Positions 8,651 through 17,451 of a stretch of DNA of 46,189 nucleotides are shown piece after piece. The DNA comes from BJGO01 sp964640655. Lineage in GTDB: Bacteria; Bacteroidota; Bacteroidia; Chitinophagales; UBA10324. The stretch is from the NCBI GenBank assembly GCA_964640655.1, contig CAZXFT010000025.1, positions 1 to 46,189 of the forward strand, given 5' to 3'. Under the pieces are notes generated by a model that worked only from the letters and a program-made list of their open reading frames with translations, was not told the DNA's origin and did no database searches. Made by a program: the position numbers and the translations under genes. How positions within the stretch are numbered: position 1 is the stretch's first letter; every line of letters begins with the position of its first letter.

Positions 8651-8720
8651 TTTATGATGTATGTCACATAAACAATATTTTGAATTTCGTAATATTGTAA
8701 ACAATAAAATAAATTTCAAT

Positions 8721-9074
8721 ATGCCTACAAAAGCAAAATCAAAGTCTAAGTCTAAAGTATCTTCAACACCTAACACCTCAAAAACAGGCGTTCAGATTGA
8801 CTATCAATTAACATACAAAGCAGCTCAGATTGCCAGAGCATTTAATAATTCTTTCAGAAAGCGCATTCTTGATTTATTAAACAATAAGGGCACATTAACT
8901 GTAACTGATATATATGTTACACTTCGTTTAGAGCAATCAGTAGTTTCTCAACACTTAGCCGTTTTGCGTAAAGCAGGTATTGTAAAAACCGAACGTGAAG
9001 GTAAACTGATTCATTACACTTTGAATAAAATCCGTATCAGACAACTACATCAGTTGTTCGCTGAGATAATTTAG
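8721..9074 (+). CDS. ArsR-family winged-helix transcriptional regulator
   Basis: A 117-residue protein with a Lys/Ser/Thr-rich leader followed by an ArsR-type winged helix: FRKRILDLLNNKGTLTVTDI, LEQSVVSQHLAVLRKAGIV (recognition helix), and the wing KTEREGKLIHYTLN. It contains no Cys, so the classical metal-sensing sites of ArsR or SmtB are absent and its signal is unknown. I chose ATG 8721 because the open frame starting at 8661 adds 20 residues unlike the family. It sits alone after the ribosomal terminator, and its last 30 bases overlap the 3' end of the convergent cysQ-like gene. Similar stand-alone regulators occur widely in Bacteroidota. Confidence 0.85.
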   Translation: MPTKAKSKSKSKVSSTPNTSKTGVQIDYQLTYKAAQIARAFNNSFRKRILDLLNNKGTLTVTDIYVTLRLEQSVVSQHLAVLRKAGIVKTEREGKLIHYTLNKIRIRQLHQLFAEII

Positions 9075-9854
9075 TGCAGGATGAAAAGCAATAAACGGTG
9101 AGTTTAATAAATTAATCTTATTGTATTGCATCTGCTTATTTGTATTCAGATCTATTATATATCCCCCAAGAGAATTAACTAAAGCCTGGCCAGCGGCTGT
9201 GTCCCATTCCATTGTGGGAGCCAGCCGCGGGTATATGTGTGCTTTATTTTCGCATATCATACAAAATTTTAATGCACTTCCCGCATTGACAATATCAATT
9301 TCAAATCCAAGACTTTCTAAACGTTGAATCAAATTCTCCGTTTCTTCATTAAGATGAGACCTGCTTGCAACTATACTAAGTTTATTATTTGATAATTCTT
9401 TGCCTAAATCTTTAAGTGGATTCTCAATCCCATTTTCTAATGACACAACATTACCTTTTAAGTTGTGCCAGATCCTTCCATTTATCGGTTGAGCAATAAT
9501 TCCAAATACAGGAGAGTTCTCATGTACTAAAGAGATGTTAATTGTAAACTCACCATTTCGTTTTACAAATTCTTTTGTGCCATCAAGTGGATCAATCAAC
9601 CAGAAATAACTGTAATTCTTTCTATCGTTATAGTCTGTGTTCTTATTTTCTTCGGAAATGATTGGTATATCAGGAAAGAGATGAGTAATTCCCTTTGTGA
9701 GAATTTCATTAGACTTTAAATCTGCAAGGGTAAGTGGAGACTGATCGCTTTTATTTACTACTTCGAACCCGGACTGATACACATCCATTATAGCTTCGGA
9801 TGCTTCCTGAACAAGTTTCAACAGCGACCTTATTTCGTAATCAGTAAATGTCAA
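9045..9854 (-). CDS. cysQ: 3'(2'),5'-bisphosphate nucleotidase, CysQ type
   Basis: A member of the inositol monophosphatase superfamily, in which CysQ removes the 3'-phosphate from PAP, a by-product of sulfate assimilation and sulfation. The metal-binding motifs are intact: SEENK (Glu ligand), WLIDPLDGTKEFVKRNGEF, and the C-terminal WDTAAGQALV. The 269-residue length is usual. Its ATG overlaps the stop of rfbD by 4 nt, making it the last gene of the polysaccharide operon. A role in recycling PAP during sulfation of polysaccharide is possible but unproven, and no sulfotransferase or APS kinase gene is in the window. Confidence 0.9.
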   Translation of the reverse strand: MTFTDYEIRSLLKLVQEASEAIMDVYQSGFEVVNKSDQSPLTLADLKSNEILTKGITHLFPDIPIISEENKNTDYNDRKNYSYFWLIDPLDGTKEFVKRNGEFTINISLVHENSPVFGIIAQPINGRIWHNLKGNVVSLENGIENPLKDLGKELSNNKLSIVASRSHLNEETENLIQRLESLGFEIDIVNAGSALKFCMICENKAHIYPRLAPTMEWDTAAGQALVNSLGGYIIDLNTNKQMQYNKINLLNSPFIAFHPALNYLSEQLM

Positions 9855-10723
9855 TGAGTAGAGATTTTATTTAAACAACGTAACAGGCTATCCTGCCATT
9901 GAGGTATGGTGAGATTAAAACGGCTCCTTATTTGAGTCGTATCTAGTACGCTATACTTTGGTCGCACAGCAGGAGTTGGAAACTCTGATGTTAAGATTGG
10001 AGTAACCGGTTTTTTGATTTTTTTAAATTGAAGAATTTTTTGCGCAAAATCAAACCATGTGATAGCACCCTGATTGCAGTAATGAAAAAGTGCCGATTGT
10101 TGAACGGTTATTGTTGTCGTTGCTATTTTTAATAAAGCATCTGCCAGGTCGGCAGCATAGGTTGGACATCCTCGCTGATCATTTACTACCCGTAATTCGG
10201 GTTTTTCTGAGGCTAATCGTAACATCGTTTTGACAAAGTTTTTTCCATGCGATGAGTAAACCCAGGAAGTGCGAAACACATAAGATCTCTCGTAAGATAA
10301 AGCAGCCTTTTCTCCTTCCAACTTTGATCTTCCGTATACACTTAATGGATTAGTTAAAGATAATTCTGAGTAGGGCTCACTTGCTGTGCCATCAAAGACA
10401 AAATCTGTAGAGATATGAAATAAGTTTGCCTTTTGAACAGCGCAATATTCAGCTAGTAATTCTACTGCTTTCGCATTAATGTTAAAGGCAATTTCCGGTT
10501 CAGATTCTGCTTTGTCAACTGCTGTATAAGCTGCGCAGTTAATTACCGTAGTGAATTTGTATTTATTGAACAGTGAAGCAATGGAATTTCGGTCAGTAAT
10601 GTCTAGCATTTGTCTGTCGGCAAATACAAAATTTAACCAAGGATAATGATGTTCAAGAATGGATATTTCAAATCCTAACTGACCATTTGCACCGGTCACA
10701 AGTATGGTTTGTAATTTTCTCAT
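9851..10723 (-). CDS. rfbD: dTDP-4-dehydrorhamnose reductase
   Basis: RfbD/RmlD performs the last step of dTDP-L-rhamnose synthesis, reducing dTDP-4-keto-L-rhamnose with NAD(P)H. The 290-residue protein is an extended short-chain dehydrogenase: the Rossmann motif TGANGQLGFE is at the N-terminus, followed by NCAAYTAVDKAESEPE, STDFVFDG, the catalytic YGRSK (YxxxK), and FRTSWVYSSHGKNFV. It follows rfbC by 3 nt and overlaps cysQ by 4 nt. The first two genes of the pathway (rfbA, rfbB) are not in the window. Confidence 0.94.
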   Translation of the reverse strand: MRKLQTILVTGANGQLGFEISILEHHYPWLNFVFADRQMLDITDRNSIASLFNKYKFTTVINCAAYTAVDKAESEPEIAFNINAKAVELLAEYCAVQKANLFHISTDFVFDGTASEPYSELSLTNPLSVYGRSKLEGEKAALSYERSYVFRTSWVYSSHGKNFVKTMLRLASEKPELRVVNDQRGCPTYAADLADALLKIATTTITVQQSALFHYCNQGAITWFDFAQKILQFKKIKKPVTPILTSEFPTPAVRPKYSVLDTTQIRSRFNLTIPQWQDSLLRCLNKISTH

Positions 10724-10726
10724 TAT

Positions 10727-11275
10727 TTAGAAATTCATTTCAGCATTGGCAAAATCGGGATTGATTTTATCCTTCTGACTTACTATCGCGTTTTTTTCAT
10801 TAACCATCCAGTCTATATTCAGCTTCGAATCGTTGTATAATATTCCTCTCTCGGATTCTTTACTGTAAAACCCATCACACTTGTAGAAAAAAATGGCTGT
10901 TTCGCTCAGAACGGAATATCCATGTGCAAAGCCTCTCGGAATGAAAAGTTGTAAATGATTTTCGGACGAAAGTTTCACCGAATAATGTTTGCCGAATGTT
11001 GGTGAGTCCTTTCGCAAATCAACAGCTACATCAAGCACCTCACCGTGAATTACTCGTACAAGTTTAGCCTGTGCATTTGGGTTAAGCTGATAGTGTAGTC
11101 CTCTTACAGTATTTTTTTTTGAAAAAGATTGATTGTCTTGTATAAAATGAACATTGATACCAGCTTCAGAGAATACATTTTGATTGAAACTTTCATAAAA
11201 ATATCCACGTTCATCTGAAATAATATTGGGTTCAAATAAAAGAAGGCCCGTTATTCCTGTATCTTTAAAAGGCAT
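10727..11275 (-). CDS. rfbC: dTDP-4-dehydrorhamnose 3,5-epimerase
   Basis: RfbC/RmlC epimerises C3 and C5 of dTDP-4-keto-6-deoxyglucose in dTDP-rhamnose synthesis. The 182-residue cupin-fold protein shows the signatures DERGYFYESF, the catalytic His in TVRGLHYQ (H61), the DVAVDLRKDSPTFGKH block, IPRGFAHGY, and the catalytic Tyr near 131 (FFYKCDGFY). Its start overlaps the end of the PHP phosphatase gene by 11 nt, which indicates tight co-translation. Confidence 0.95.
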   Translation of the reverse strand: MPFKDTGITGLLLFEPNIISDERGYFYESFNQNVFSEAGINVHFIQDNQSFSKKNTVRGLHYQLNPNAQAKLVRVIHGEVLDVAVDLRKDSPTFGKHYSVKLSSENHLQLFIPRGFAHGYSVLSETAIFFYKCDGFYSKESERGILYNDSKLNIDWMVNEKNAIVSQKDKINPDFANAEMNF

Positions 11276-12023
11276 TTTGGTTTAATAGTTTATTGTTTAA
11301 TAGTTGGGGCTGATTAAGTAATTCAATGAGGTGTTTATCATCAAAGACAACTCTCAGATTATGCAGATGTCTTTCATTGTGCATATCCGTTCCTACAAAA
11401 TCTATCCATCCGTATTTAATGAGTTCGTGAGATACTTTCTGAATTGGTTTTGAATAATAACCAATAGGAGAAAGCATGTTGAGTTGTAAAAGGACGCCTT
11501 GATTTTTTAGTTTTTCATAAGCATTCAAGCCTTTTGTATGCATATATACATATCGTTCAGGGTGTGCAAGAACAGGTATGTAATTTCTTGTAGTAAGTTC
11601 AAAGATAATTTCTTCGAGTTGTGGTGGCTTGAACATTACCGGTAATTCGAAAAGTACATGTCTGTTGCCGAACTGAAGCAGATTTTCTTCAGTTATTAAT
11701 CTGAAAAAATGCTCGTCGAAATAATATTCGCAGGCTGCTTCAAGTTCAACCTGAATGCCAGCAGATTTTACAGCTGTCTTAAGTTTATCTAAACCTCCAA
11801 TAATATTCTCAGGTGTATTACTGTATGTACCCCACATGATGTGTGGAGTTGTAATAATTTTTTTATAGCCTAAATCGCACAGGCCTCGAATCAGTTGCAA
11901 GGACTCATCTATACTTTGAACACCGTCGTCAATTCCCGGTATTAAGTGTGAGTGAATATCAACCTTTAAGGGTTGATTTATTTCCTTCGAACTATGTTTT
12001 TGAAACCAGTTCCAAAACTTCAT
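11265..12023 (-). CDS. PHP-family tyrosine-protein phosphatase, CpsB/YwqE type
   Basis: This family of manganese-dependent phosphatases dephosphorylates BY-kinases that control capsule or exopolysaccharide chain length. The PHP metal-binding motif DIHSHLIPGIDDG is near the N-terminus; other ligand motifs are TTPHIMWGTY, the EYYFDEHF segment, LAHPERY and the C-terminal GTDMHNERH. The 252-residue length is normal. It lies between the Wzz-like gene and rfbC. The Wzz-like protein encoded upstream has no kinase domain, so if this phosphatase acts on a BY-kinase, that kinase must be encoded elsewhere. Confidence 0.9.
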   Translation of the reverse strand: MKFWNWFQKHSSKEINQPLKVDIHSHLIPGIDDGVQSIDESLQLIRGLCDLGYKKIITTPHIMWGTYSNTPENIIGGLDKLKTAVKSAGIQVELEAACEYYFDEHFFRLITEENLLQFGNRHVLFELPVMFKPPQLEEIIFELTTRNYIPVLAHPERYVYMHTKGLNAYEKLKNQGVLLQLNMLSPIGYYSKPIQKVSHELIKYGWIDFVGTDMHNERHLHNLRVVFDDKHLIELLNQPQLLNNKLLNQNAF

Positions 12024-12076
12024 GCTGCAAAGAACGCATTTTTAAAATGCCTGTTTGAGATGACCAAAAGCAACTG

Positions 12077-13123
12077 TTAATTAGATAATAACTTCATAAG
12101 GAATAGCAATCCTAATGCAGCAAACAGGAACAGAATAGAACCTATGATGCTTGAAAAGATTGGGTCAAAGTATTTAACTTCAATAGTATATTCCGGATGG
12201 TCAATGATTTGAATAACAGGAGCTGTTGCCAGCAGTGCTGTTTTTGTTGCTTCGTAATTATTAACGGCAGCGGAATATTGAATATTTAACAATGACTGTT
12301 CGCGGATGGCATTATTTAAATCAACAAGTCCTAACTGTTTAACAGAGTTCGCACTGTTGTCCCGGAGTCGGGCAACCTTGGTATCGGCTATGCGTATTGC
12401 TTCTGCAAGAGAATCAACCCGTTTACTGGCGATGTCGTAGTTAAATGAGTTAATATTTTCAACAGAATGCTGATAATGTTGTTGCACCTGATTGATTTGA
12501 TTTTTCAGGAATTCTTTAGCATAATCTTTATTCGGAGAAATGAAGGTGATACGGTTGAATGCATTATTTTCAGCAGTACCTAAGGTCAGGTATTTATCAA
12601 GTATGAAATCGTAATAAACAGTAAGCACACTATCTTCCAGCCTTGTTAGTTCTGATAATTTGTTGTGTTTGAAACTGAACTGATAGAGGGGATCGTTCGG
12701 GTTATCCCACTTCTTATGAAATTTAGAACAGTAGTAAAGATGATTTGCCATTAGATTTTTCTGGCCGTTGACATAGCCTTCTCTGAGCAATGTTTCCTTG
12801 ATAATTATTTTTGATTTACTTAATTCAGAAAAGTAATTAGCATCAAAAGCTCCTGATGTTTTACTTCCGATACCAAAACTGGATGCTAATGAAAGAGCAG
12901 AGGTTAGCGCATTGCTGGCAGTAGTATTTTGTATGGAATAAGTAACCGTTGATGAATATTTGACTCCAAAAAACCAAGCTATAAATCTGCCCAGTGCTGC
13001 ACCGAGTATGATAGCAATGATGAGGACTTTCCAATTTTTAATAATATATCTAAAGTAAGACCTAATAAAGCGACCGATAAGCCTAAAATCTATTTCATTT
13101 TGATGTACACTATGATTATCCAT
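12077..13123 (-). CDS. Wzz-like polysaccharide chain-length determinant, kinase-less
   Basis: A 348-residue inner-membrane protein with Wzz topology: a cytoplasmic N-terminus, a first membrane helix at about 33-52 (NWKVLIIAIILGAALGRFIA), a large periplasmic helical region (heptad-like around VDSLAEAIRIADTKVARLRD), and a second helix at the C-terminus (SSIIGSILFLFAALGLLF). No Walker motifs or Tyr-rich tail follow, so there is no BY-kinase domain. In the family such proteins set the length of polysaccharide chains or link polymerisation to export. It starts 5 nt after the SLBB export gene and precedes the PHP phosphatase, so it clearly belongs to this operon. Confidence 0.85.
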   Translation of the reverse strand: MDNHSVHQNEIDFRLIGRFIRSYFRYIIKNWKVLIIAIILGAALGRFIAWFFGVKYSSTVTYSIQNTTASNALTSALSLASSFGIGSKTSGAFDANYFSELSKSKIIIKETLLREGYVNGQKNLMANHLYYCSKFHKKWDNPNDPLYQFSFKHNKLSELTRLEDSVLTVYYDFILDKYLTLGTAENNAFNRITFISPNKDYAKEFLKNQINQVQQHYQHSVENINSFNYDIASKRVDSLAEAIRIADTKVARLRDNSANSVKQLGLVDLNNAIREQSLLNIQYSAAVNNYEATKTALLATAPVIQIIDHPEYTIEVKYFDPIFSSIIGSILFLFAALGLLFLMKLLSN

Positions 13124-13128
13124 CGTTC

Positions 13129-15483
13129 TTAGAATTGGATACGTGACAGTATTACAATTAATGTTGCCACTGCTGTAATCTTAACAGTAAAACTTTCAAT
13201 AGTTCGGTTCCAATCCACTGGTGTGCGTTGTGCGCTCAAGCGTTGTTCTTTACCTGGAATTGGAGGAACAACAATTGTAGCACCGGACTTCACTTTAGGA
13301 TAGCAATTATAAACACCATATTTTTTGCAGGTTCTTACATTGTTTCCGGGGTTAATAACATATGTTCTGTTACGCTTGCTGAAAGTGTTAAATCCAAGTC
13401 CATATTTCTTTACATAATATCTTGCTCGTTTACCTTTTTCAAACGGTACATTGACATATTGTACTGAATCGTTCAATGGATAAAGTACTTCACCGGTTAT
13501 TGTTACAATATTTGATTTGGTAGTTAGTTCAATAACATCCCCTTTCTTCAAAATCACATCATAACGACCTCCGGGTTTCTTCAGGATTTTATCCAGGCGT
13601 AAAGAAACAGCTCCTTTCCCTTCAGCATTTCTATATAGCAAAGTATTTTCAACATAGGCAAAATTACTGATGCCACCGGCTCTGTTAATGATACTACTGA
13701 TTCTTTCATTTTTATCTAGTAGGGAGTAAGTCCCAGGAAACAAGACTTCACCTTTTACAATTACATTAAGTACCTCACTGAAAGATGATGATGAGCGCAC
13801 AAGGACTAAATCATAGGGGAGTATTTGAAAATTTGCATCAATAGTATTCAACTTTGAATTACTGAGTTGTATGCTTTTTACCAAAACCGGAATGGGTTTT
13901 ATTTGCTGGTTATTCCCATCGTAAATTCTTGAAATTTCAATGCGTTGCAAATCTGCATCGAGTTTAAGTCCACCTACCATATGTATCAGCTGAGATAATG
14001 TCATATTAGTTGCATACTCTACTGTTCCCGGATTACGCACAGCACCTATGATACTTACATTGAGGTTGTCGGTAAAGTCTTTCTTGGAGAGGAAGTCAAT
14101 CACATCGCCATTATTTAAGGTGTAATTGTCTGTGCTGTTAACGTCCTGAAGAATATTTGAAATGGAGAAAGGAAGACTGATGAGAGAATAATCGTTTTGA
14201 CGACGGGTTATAAATGCTTTGTCAAGATATGTCTCTTCCAATATAGGGTTTCGCTTGATGAGGTCAGATATTTTTTCATATTGTTCAAAGCCCTGCTCAC
14301 CGGTAAAGGAGAGTGCACCTTTGACCGTAATGCTTTTGTTATGTTGTGTTGGTTGTGGTTTTACTATGATGACATCTCCGTTTTGTAAAGCAAAGTCTTT
14401 ATTCAATTTTGATAATGAATCTGCAGCAATATCAAGGAAAATAATCCCTTGTGATGTAATTCTCTTCAGTACAATATGTTGTGTGTTGGCTTGAGCGGTA
14501 TAGCCACCGAAGAAAGATATAAGTTTATTAAAATTCTCGTTGGGTAATATTTCAAACTCATAAGGACGGCGAACTTCGCCTTGCACTTCTATTATTCTGG
14601 AAACTACCGGTACAAAAATGTAATCGTTGTCTTGAAGAAAGTATTCACTTTTAGAATCAGGATTAAGCAAAAACTCATAGGTATCAAAAGTAAAAACAGT
14701 TGATCCGTTTCTTTTAACATAAATATTTCTGTAGGATCCGGCATCTGTTGGACCGCCTGTAGCTACCAAAATATTAAATAGGGTATTGTATGCAGGTAAA
14801 GTAATTGAGCCAGGAAATTCAACATCGCCAACTACATGAACGGTTATATTCCTGCTTCCAATGATAGAGACCTCAATTTCATTATTGGCAAAATTGTATG
14901 ATCCTGAGAAACGACTTTTAATTAATGCACGAGCATCGCGAAGTGTTAAACCACGCAGGTATATCTTACCTATACCTGTAGGAAAAATGGAGCCTGTTTC
15001 GTCAACGATAAAGGAGTTAGAGTAACTAGAATAACCCCAAATCGCTACATTGATTTTATCTCCCGTTCCAATAATATAATTCTCTGGTGCTACAAGGTCA
15101 GTGTTCTGTTTATAAACTCTAAAGTCTTTATTCCGGAACAATGATTTGCCAAAACGACGATAATCTAGTTTTGATGAATCAGCAGTATCTGTAGTATGAG
15201 GTTTAAACGTAATAATATTCTGTTTTTCAATAAAATTGTCTGGTGGTTGAGTTTGGTTGTTGACGGTATTGTCTTGTTTCAGATTTTGATTTTTAATTAG
15301 GATTTGGTTAGCTTCGTCTGCGCTAATTCCCATACTCTGAAGTTGTGAAGAGTATGTCTGCATTAAAGATTGCAGTTTAGTTGGGTCAATGTTTTGAATA
15401 TTGACCGGAATTTCCTGAGCAAAAGTTGATTGAATTGTGCCGGCAATAATCAGAGAAAGCAGCAGTAATACTTTACTATTCAT
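13129..15483 (-). CDS. Polysaccharide export outer-membrane protein with multiple SLBB domains (Wza-like)
   Basis: The first gene of the polysaccharide operon, 784 residues. A signal peptide (VLLLLSLIIAGTIQSTFAQ) is followed by a Gln/Asn-rich linker, a polysaccharide-export domain starting YIIGTGDKINVAIWG (about 135-205), and then about six SLBB repeats, each with a G-x-V-x-x-P-G-type hairpin (VVGDVEFPGSITL, VQGEVRRPYEFEI, IIGAVRNPGTVEY, VKGEVLFPGTYSL, ITGEVLYPLNDSV). The C-terminus ends in a membrane segment (KITAVATLIVILS). In the family this forms the outer-membrane and periplasmic export channel. There is no lipobox Cys, unlike E. coli Wza, and more SLBB repeats, as is usual in Bacteroidota. 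A promoter box ends 7 nt before the ATG. Confidence 0.92.
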   Translation of the reverse strand: MNSKVLLLLSLIIAGTIQSTFAQEIPVNIQNIDPTKLQSLMQTYSSQLQSMGISADEANQILIKNQNLKQDNTVNNQTQPPDNFIEKQNIITFKPHTTDTADSSKLDYRRFGKSLFRNKDFRVYKQNTDLVAPENYIIGTGDKINVAIWGYSSYSNSFIVDETGSIFPTGIGKIYLRGLTLRDARALIKSRFSGSYNFANNEIEVSIIGSRNITVHVVGDVEFPGSITLPAYNTLFNILVATGGPTDAGSYRNIYVKRNGSTVFTFDTYEFLLNPDSKSEYFLQDNDYIFVPVVSRIIEVQGEVRRPYEFEILPNENFNKLISFFGGYTAQANTQHIVLKRITSQGIIFLDIAADSLSKLNKDFALQNGDVIIVKPQPTQHNKSITVKGALSFTGEQGFEQYEKISDLIKRNPILEETYLDKAFITRRQNDYSLISLPFSISNILQDVNSTDNYTLNNGDVIDFLSKKDFTDNLNVSIIGAVRNPGTVEYATNMTLSQLIHMVGGLKLDADLQRIEISRIYDGNNQQIKPIPVLVKSIQLSNSKLNTIDANFQILPYDLVLVRSSSSFSEVLNVIVKGEVLFPGTYSLLDKNERISSIINRAGGISNFAYVENTLLYRNAEGKGAVSLRLDKILKKPGGRYDVILKKGDVIELTTKSNIVTITGEVLYPLNDSVQYVNVPFEKGKRARYYVKKYGLGFNTFSKRNRTYVINPGNNVRTCKKYGVYNCYPKVKSGATIVVPPIPGKEQRLSAQRTPVDWNRTIESFTVKITAVATLIVILSRIQF

Positions 15484-15490
15484 GTGGTTG

Positions 15491-15521
15491 CGAATATAAA
15501 GTATCCGTTATTGGTGTGCAA
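15491..15521 (-). promoter_or_regulatory. Promoter of the polysaccharide export operon
   Basis: On the minus strand TTG (15519-15521) and TATATTCG (15491-15498) are 20 nt apart, matching the spacing of the infA and ompA promoters, with C for T in the -7 box. The box ends 7 nt before the ATG at 15483, so the transcript would have almost no leader. Confidence 0.65.
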
Positions 15522-15532
15522 TACACCAAACA

Positions 15533-15561
15533 AAAAAAGCAGCATTTTATGCTGCTTTTTT
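15533..15561 (-). terminator. Terminator of the OmpA-family gene (probably bidirectional)
   Basis: AGCAGCA and TGCTGCT pair across a TTTTA loop, flanked by a run of A on one side and T on the other, so it can act on either strand. It stands between the ompA-like stop (15580) and the promoter at 15491-15521, insulating the two units. Confidence 0.8.
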
Positions 15562-15579
15562 TAAAAATATTTAAATGAT

Positions 15580-17334
15580 TTAATACTCTTTACCGGCTTT
15601 AGGTCCCTTAGGTTTAGGAGGGTTACTTGAACCAGTTTCGCCATCTTTACTCCAACGAAAATCTACCCTACGATTAACATATTGACGTGACTCATAAACA
15701 GGTGACCAACTATTATCAGGTAACCCTGGGATTTTAGGGTTAATCTCACCTTTATAGAGGACTATAAAACGGTTACGGTCAATGCCATAAGTATTAACCA
15801 AGTAATCAATGACTTTATTGACACGTTCCCAAGAAAGTACTTCATTGTAGGCATTGCTTTCACGAACGTCGGTATTACCTACTGCAACCATTTTCTTGTT
15901 AGGACAAGAAATCATTGCCATAGCAATAATGTGTAAGTGTGAGTAAAATTCTGGTTGTATGAAGTATTTATCTAACTCAAAATGTATAGAAGGGAAATTA
16001 GTCAAATTGCAGTAGTTACCACCACCCACATTTAGGTTAGGGAGGTCGCTCATGTAAACAATCTTATCTTTCATTACACCATTTGAATCAACCTTAGCAC
16101 CAGGAGGTGTTAGTCTCTCCTTGTCCATAAAGTCAGGTATACCATCACCATCTATATCTTGAGTAACACCGTGAGTATCAACAATGGCACCTCTAGGAGA
16201 GCTTTGTTCACGATCTAAAAAATCTAATACACCGTCATCATCGGTATCAATCAAAGCATCTACATTTTTCTTTACTAAGGTGTTTAATGCATCATAGGTG
16301 AATTCAAGTGGGTTCTGCCAGTATAGTTGTTCTATACGTTTATTACCGCCTAAACCATAACCAATACTTAATGCTGTGTAATTATAACTGTCGAAATCGC
16401 CTGATAGTGCAGGGTCAATGTATGGATGCTCCTGCCATCTCATACCATCTACTAAGTCATCTTTTGTTGTAGTAAACCTCGTTGTTAAGGACAAACTAAT
16501 GCGTTTAGATAAATGGTAACCGACACCTACCATGCCTGTGAAAACAGGTTTTATAGATCGATTATTGAATGACGGATCTTCCGGTTGACCTTCAACTGGT
16601 GTTTCATAAGTGTCATCTAACAAGTTGCGTAATTCATCCTGAATTTCCCTGTTGTCTTTTATGTTTTGTGTGTTTTGAATTGGTCGAAAATCGTACCTGC
16701 TGCCATTTGCATCTAAGGCGTTATACCAAGATGCGTAAACCATTGCTCCACCACCTACACCAAGGTAAAAATTAAATTTACGATCAAGAGCGCGCTTATG
16801 AAAACCTATGTTATTAATTGTAAGAATAAGATTAGCAGTTAACTCGTCCGTAATATTTTTATAGTTATAATAGAAAAGCCCCTCGTTGCTGGCATAATTC
16901 AGATTTTGTCCTGTAAATCCATTCAATACTTTGTTGTTTAACAAACCGGAATGTGGTTGCCAATTCAAACCATATGTTGTTCCGTGAAAATAATGAAGCT
17001 GAGTAGACAATGCATAACCAAATGACTTTCGTACTGCAACTCCAAATCCGTATCCACCGGTTGATTTAACGTCACCACTAATGAAAAATCCACCACCATG
17101 AACGCCAACTTCCCATTTGTCTCTTGGTTTTGGTGGATAGAGATATGTACCTTCCGTAAATTGCTTTTGTTGTGGCATTTTGTTTTTGGGTATTACGGCA
17201 GAATCCCCAACAACATCACGATATACCGGTAGAATAGGCTTGAAAAGCGAAGAGTCGGTGTTTTGAGCCAATGCGCAAGTTGAGCTACCCAGTCCGTAAC
17301 TTAATAGTAAAAGGAATAAGTATAATTTTTTCAT
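15580..17334 (-). CDS. OmpA-family outer-membrane protein with calcium-binding TSP3 repeats
   Basis: A 584-residue envelope protein. It has a signal peptide (MKKLYLFLLLLSYGLGSS, cleaved after CALAQ), an N-terminal region that looks like a beta-barrel (VGVHGGGFFISGDVKSTGGY, GVAVRKSFGYALSTQLHYFH), two thrombospondin type 3-like calcium repeats (DTDDDGVLDFLD, DIDGDGIPDFMD), and a C-terminal OmpA peptidoglycan-binding domain (IHFELDKYFIQPE, NTDVRESNAYNEVLSWERV, NRRVDFRW). It probably anchors the outer membrane to the cell wall. I chose ATG 17334 over an upstream in-frame codon because the signal peptide begins there and the promoter -7 box (17374-17381) overlaps the longer start. It has its own promoter and terminator. 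Confidence 0.9.
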   Translation of the reverse strand: MKKLYLFLLLLSYGLGSSTCALAQNTDSSLFKPILPVYRDVVGDSAVIPKNKMPQQKQFTEGTYLYPPKPRDKWEVGVHGGGFFISGDVKSTGGYGFGVAVRKSFGYALSTQLHYFHGTTYGLNWQPHSGLLNNKVLNGFTGQNLNYASNEGLFYYNYKNITDELTANLILTINNIGFHKRALDRKFNFYLGVGGGAMVYASWYNALDANGSRYDFRPIQNTQNIKDNREIQDELRNLLDDTYETPVEGQPEDPSFNNRSIKPVFTGMVGVGYHLSKRISLSLTTRFTTTKDDLVDGMRWQEHPYIDPALSGDFDSYNYTALSIGYGLGGNKRIEQLYWQNPLEFTYDALNTLVKKNVDALIDTDDDGVLDFLDREQSSPRGAIVDTHGVTQDIDGDGIPDFMDKERLTPPGAKVDSNGVMKDKIVYMSDLPNLNVGGGNYCNLTNFPSIHFELDKYFIQPEFYSHLHIIAMAMISCPNKKMVAVGNTDVRESNAYNEVLSWERVNKVIDYLVNTYGIDRNRFIVLYKGEINPKIPGLPDNSWSPVYESRQYVNRRVDFRWSKDGETGSSNPPKPKGPKAGKEY

Positions 17335-17373
17335 TCGGTAAACTTTACAGGTTTTAACATTATTGATTGCGTT

Positions 17374-17404
17374 CAAAGGTATGGTAAATGACTTTATTTT
17401 ACAA
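17374..17404 (-). promoter_or_regulatory. Promoter of the OmpA-family gene
   Basis: On the minus strand TTG (17402-17404) and TACCTTTG (17374-17381) are 20 nt apart, an exact match to the Bacteroidota consensus. The predicted leader is about 34 nt to the ATG at 17334. Confidence 0.75.
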
Positions 17405-17451
17405 CGTCCCCTATATATTTAAACTTGGGTTACGATATACCGAAAAAACCC

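Noticed and set aside
8661..8720. Longer start for the ArsR-like regulator
   Set aside because: The added 20 residues lie in AT-rich leader DNA and do not resemble the family; ATG 8721 is adequate.
12036..12050. GCATTTT-T-AAAATGC palindrome between the Wzz-like gene and the PHP phosphatase gene
   Set aside because: A 1-nt loop and no T-run; it lies within an operon, so I do not call it a terminator. It could be chance in AT-rich DNA.
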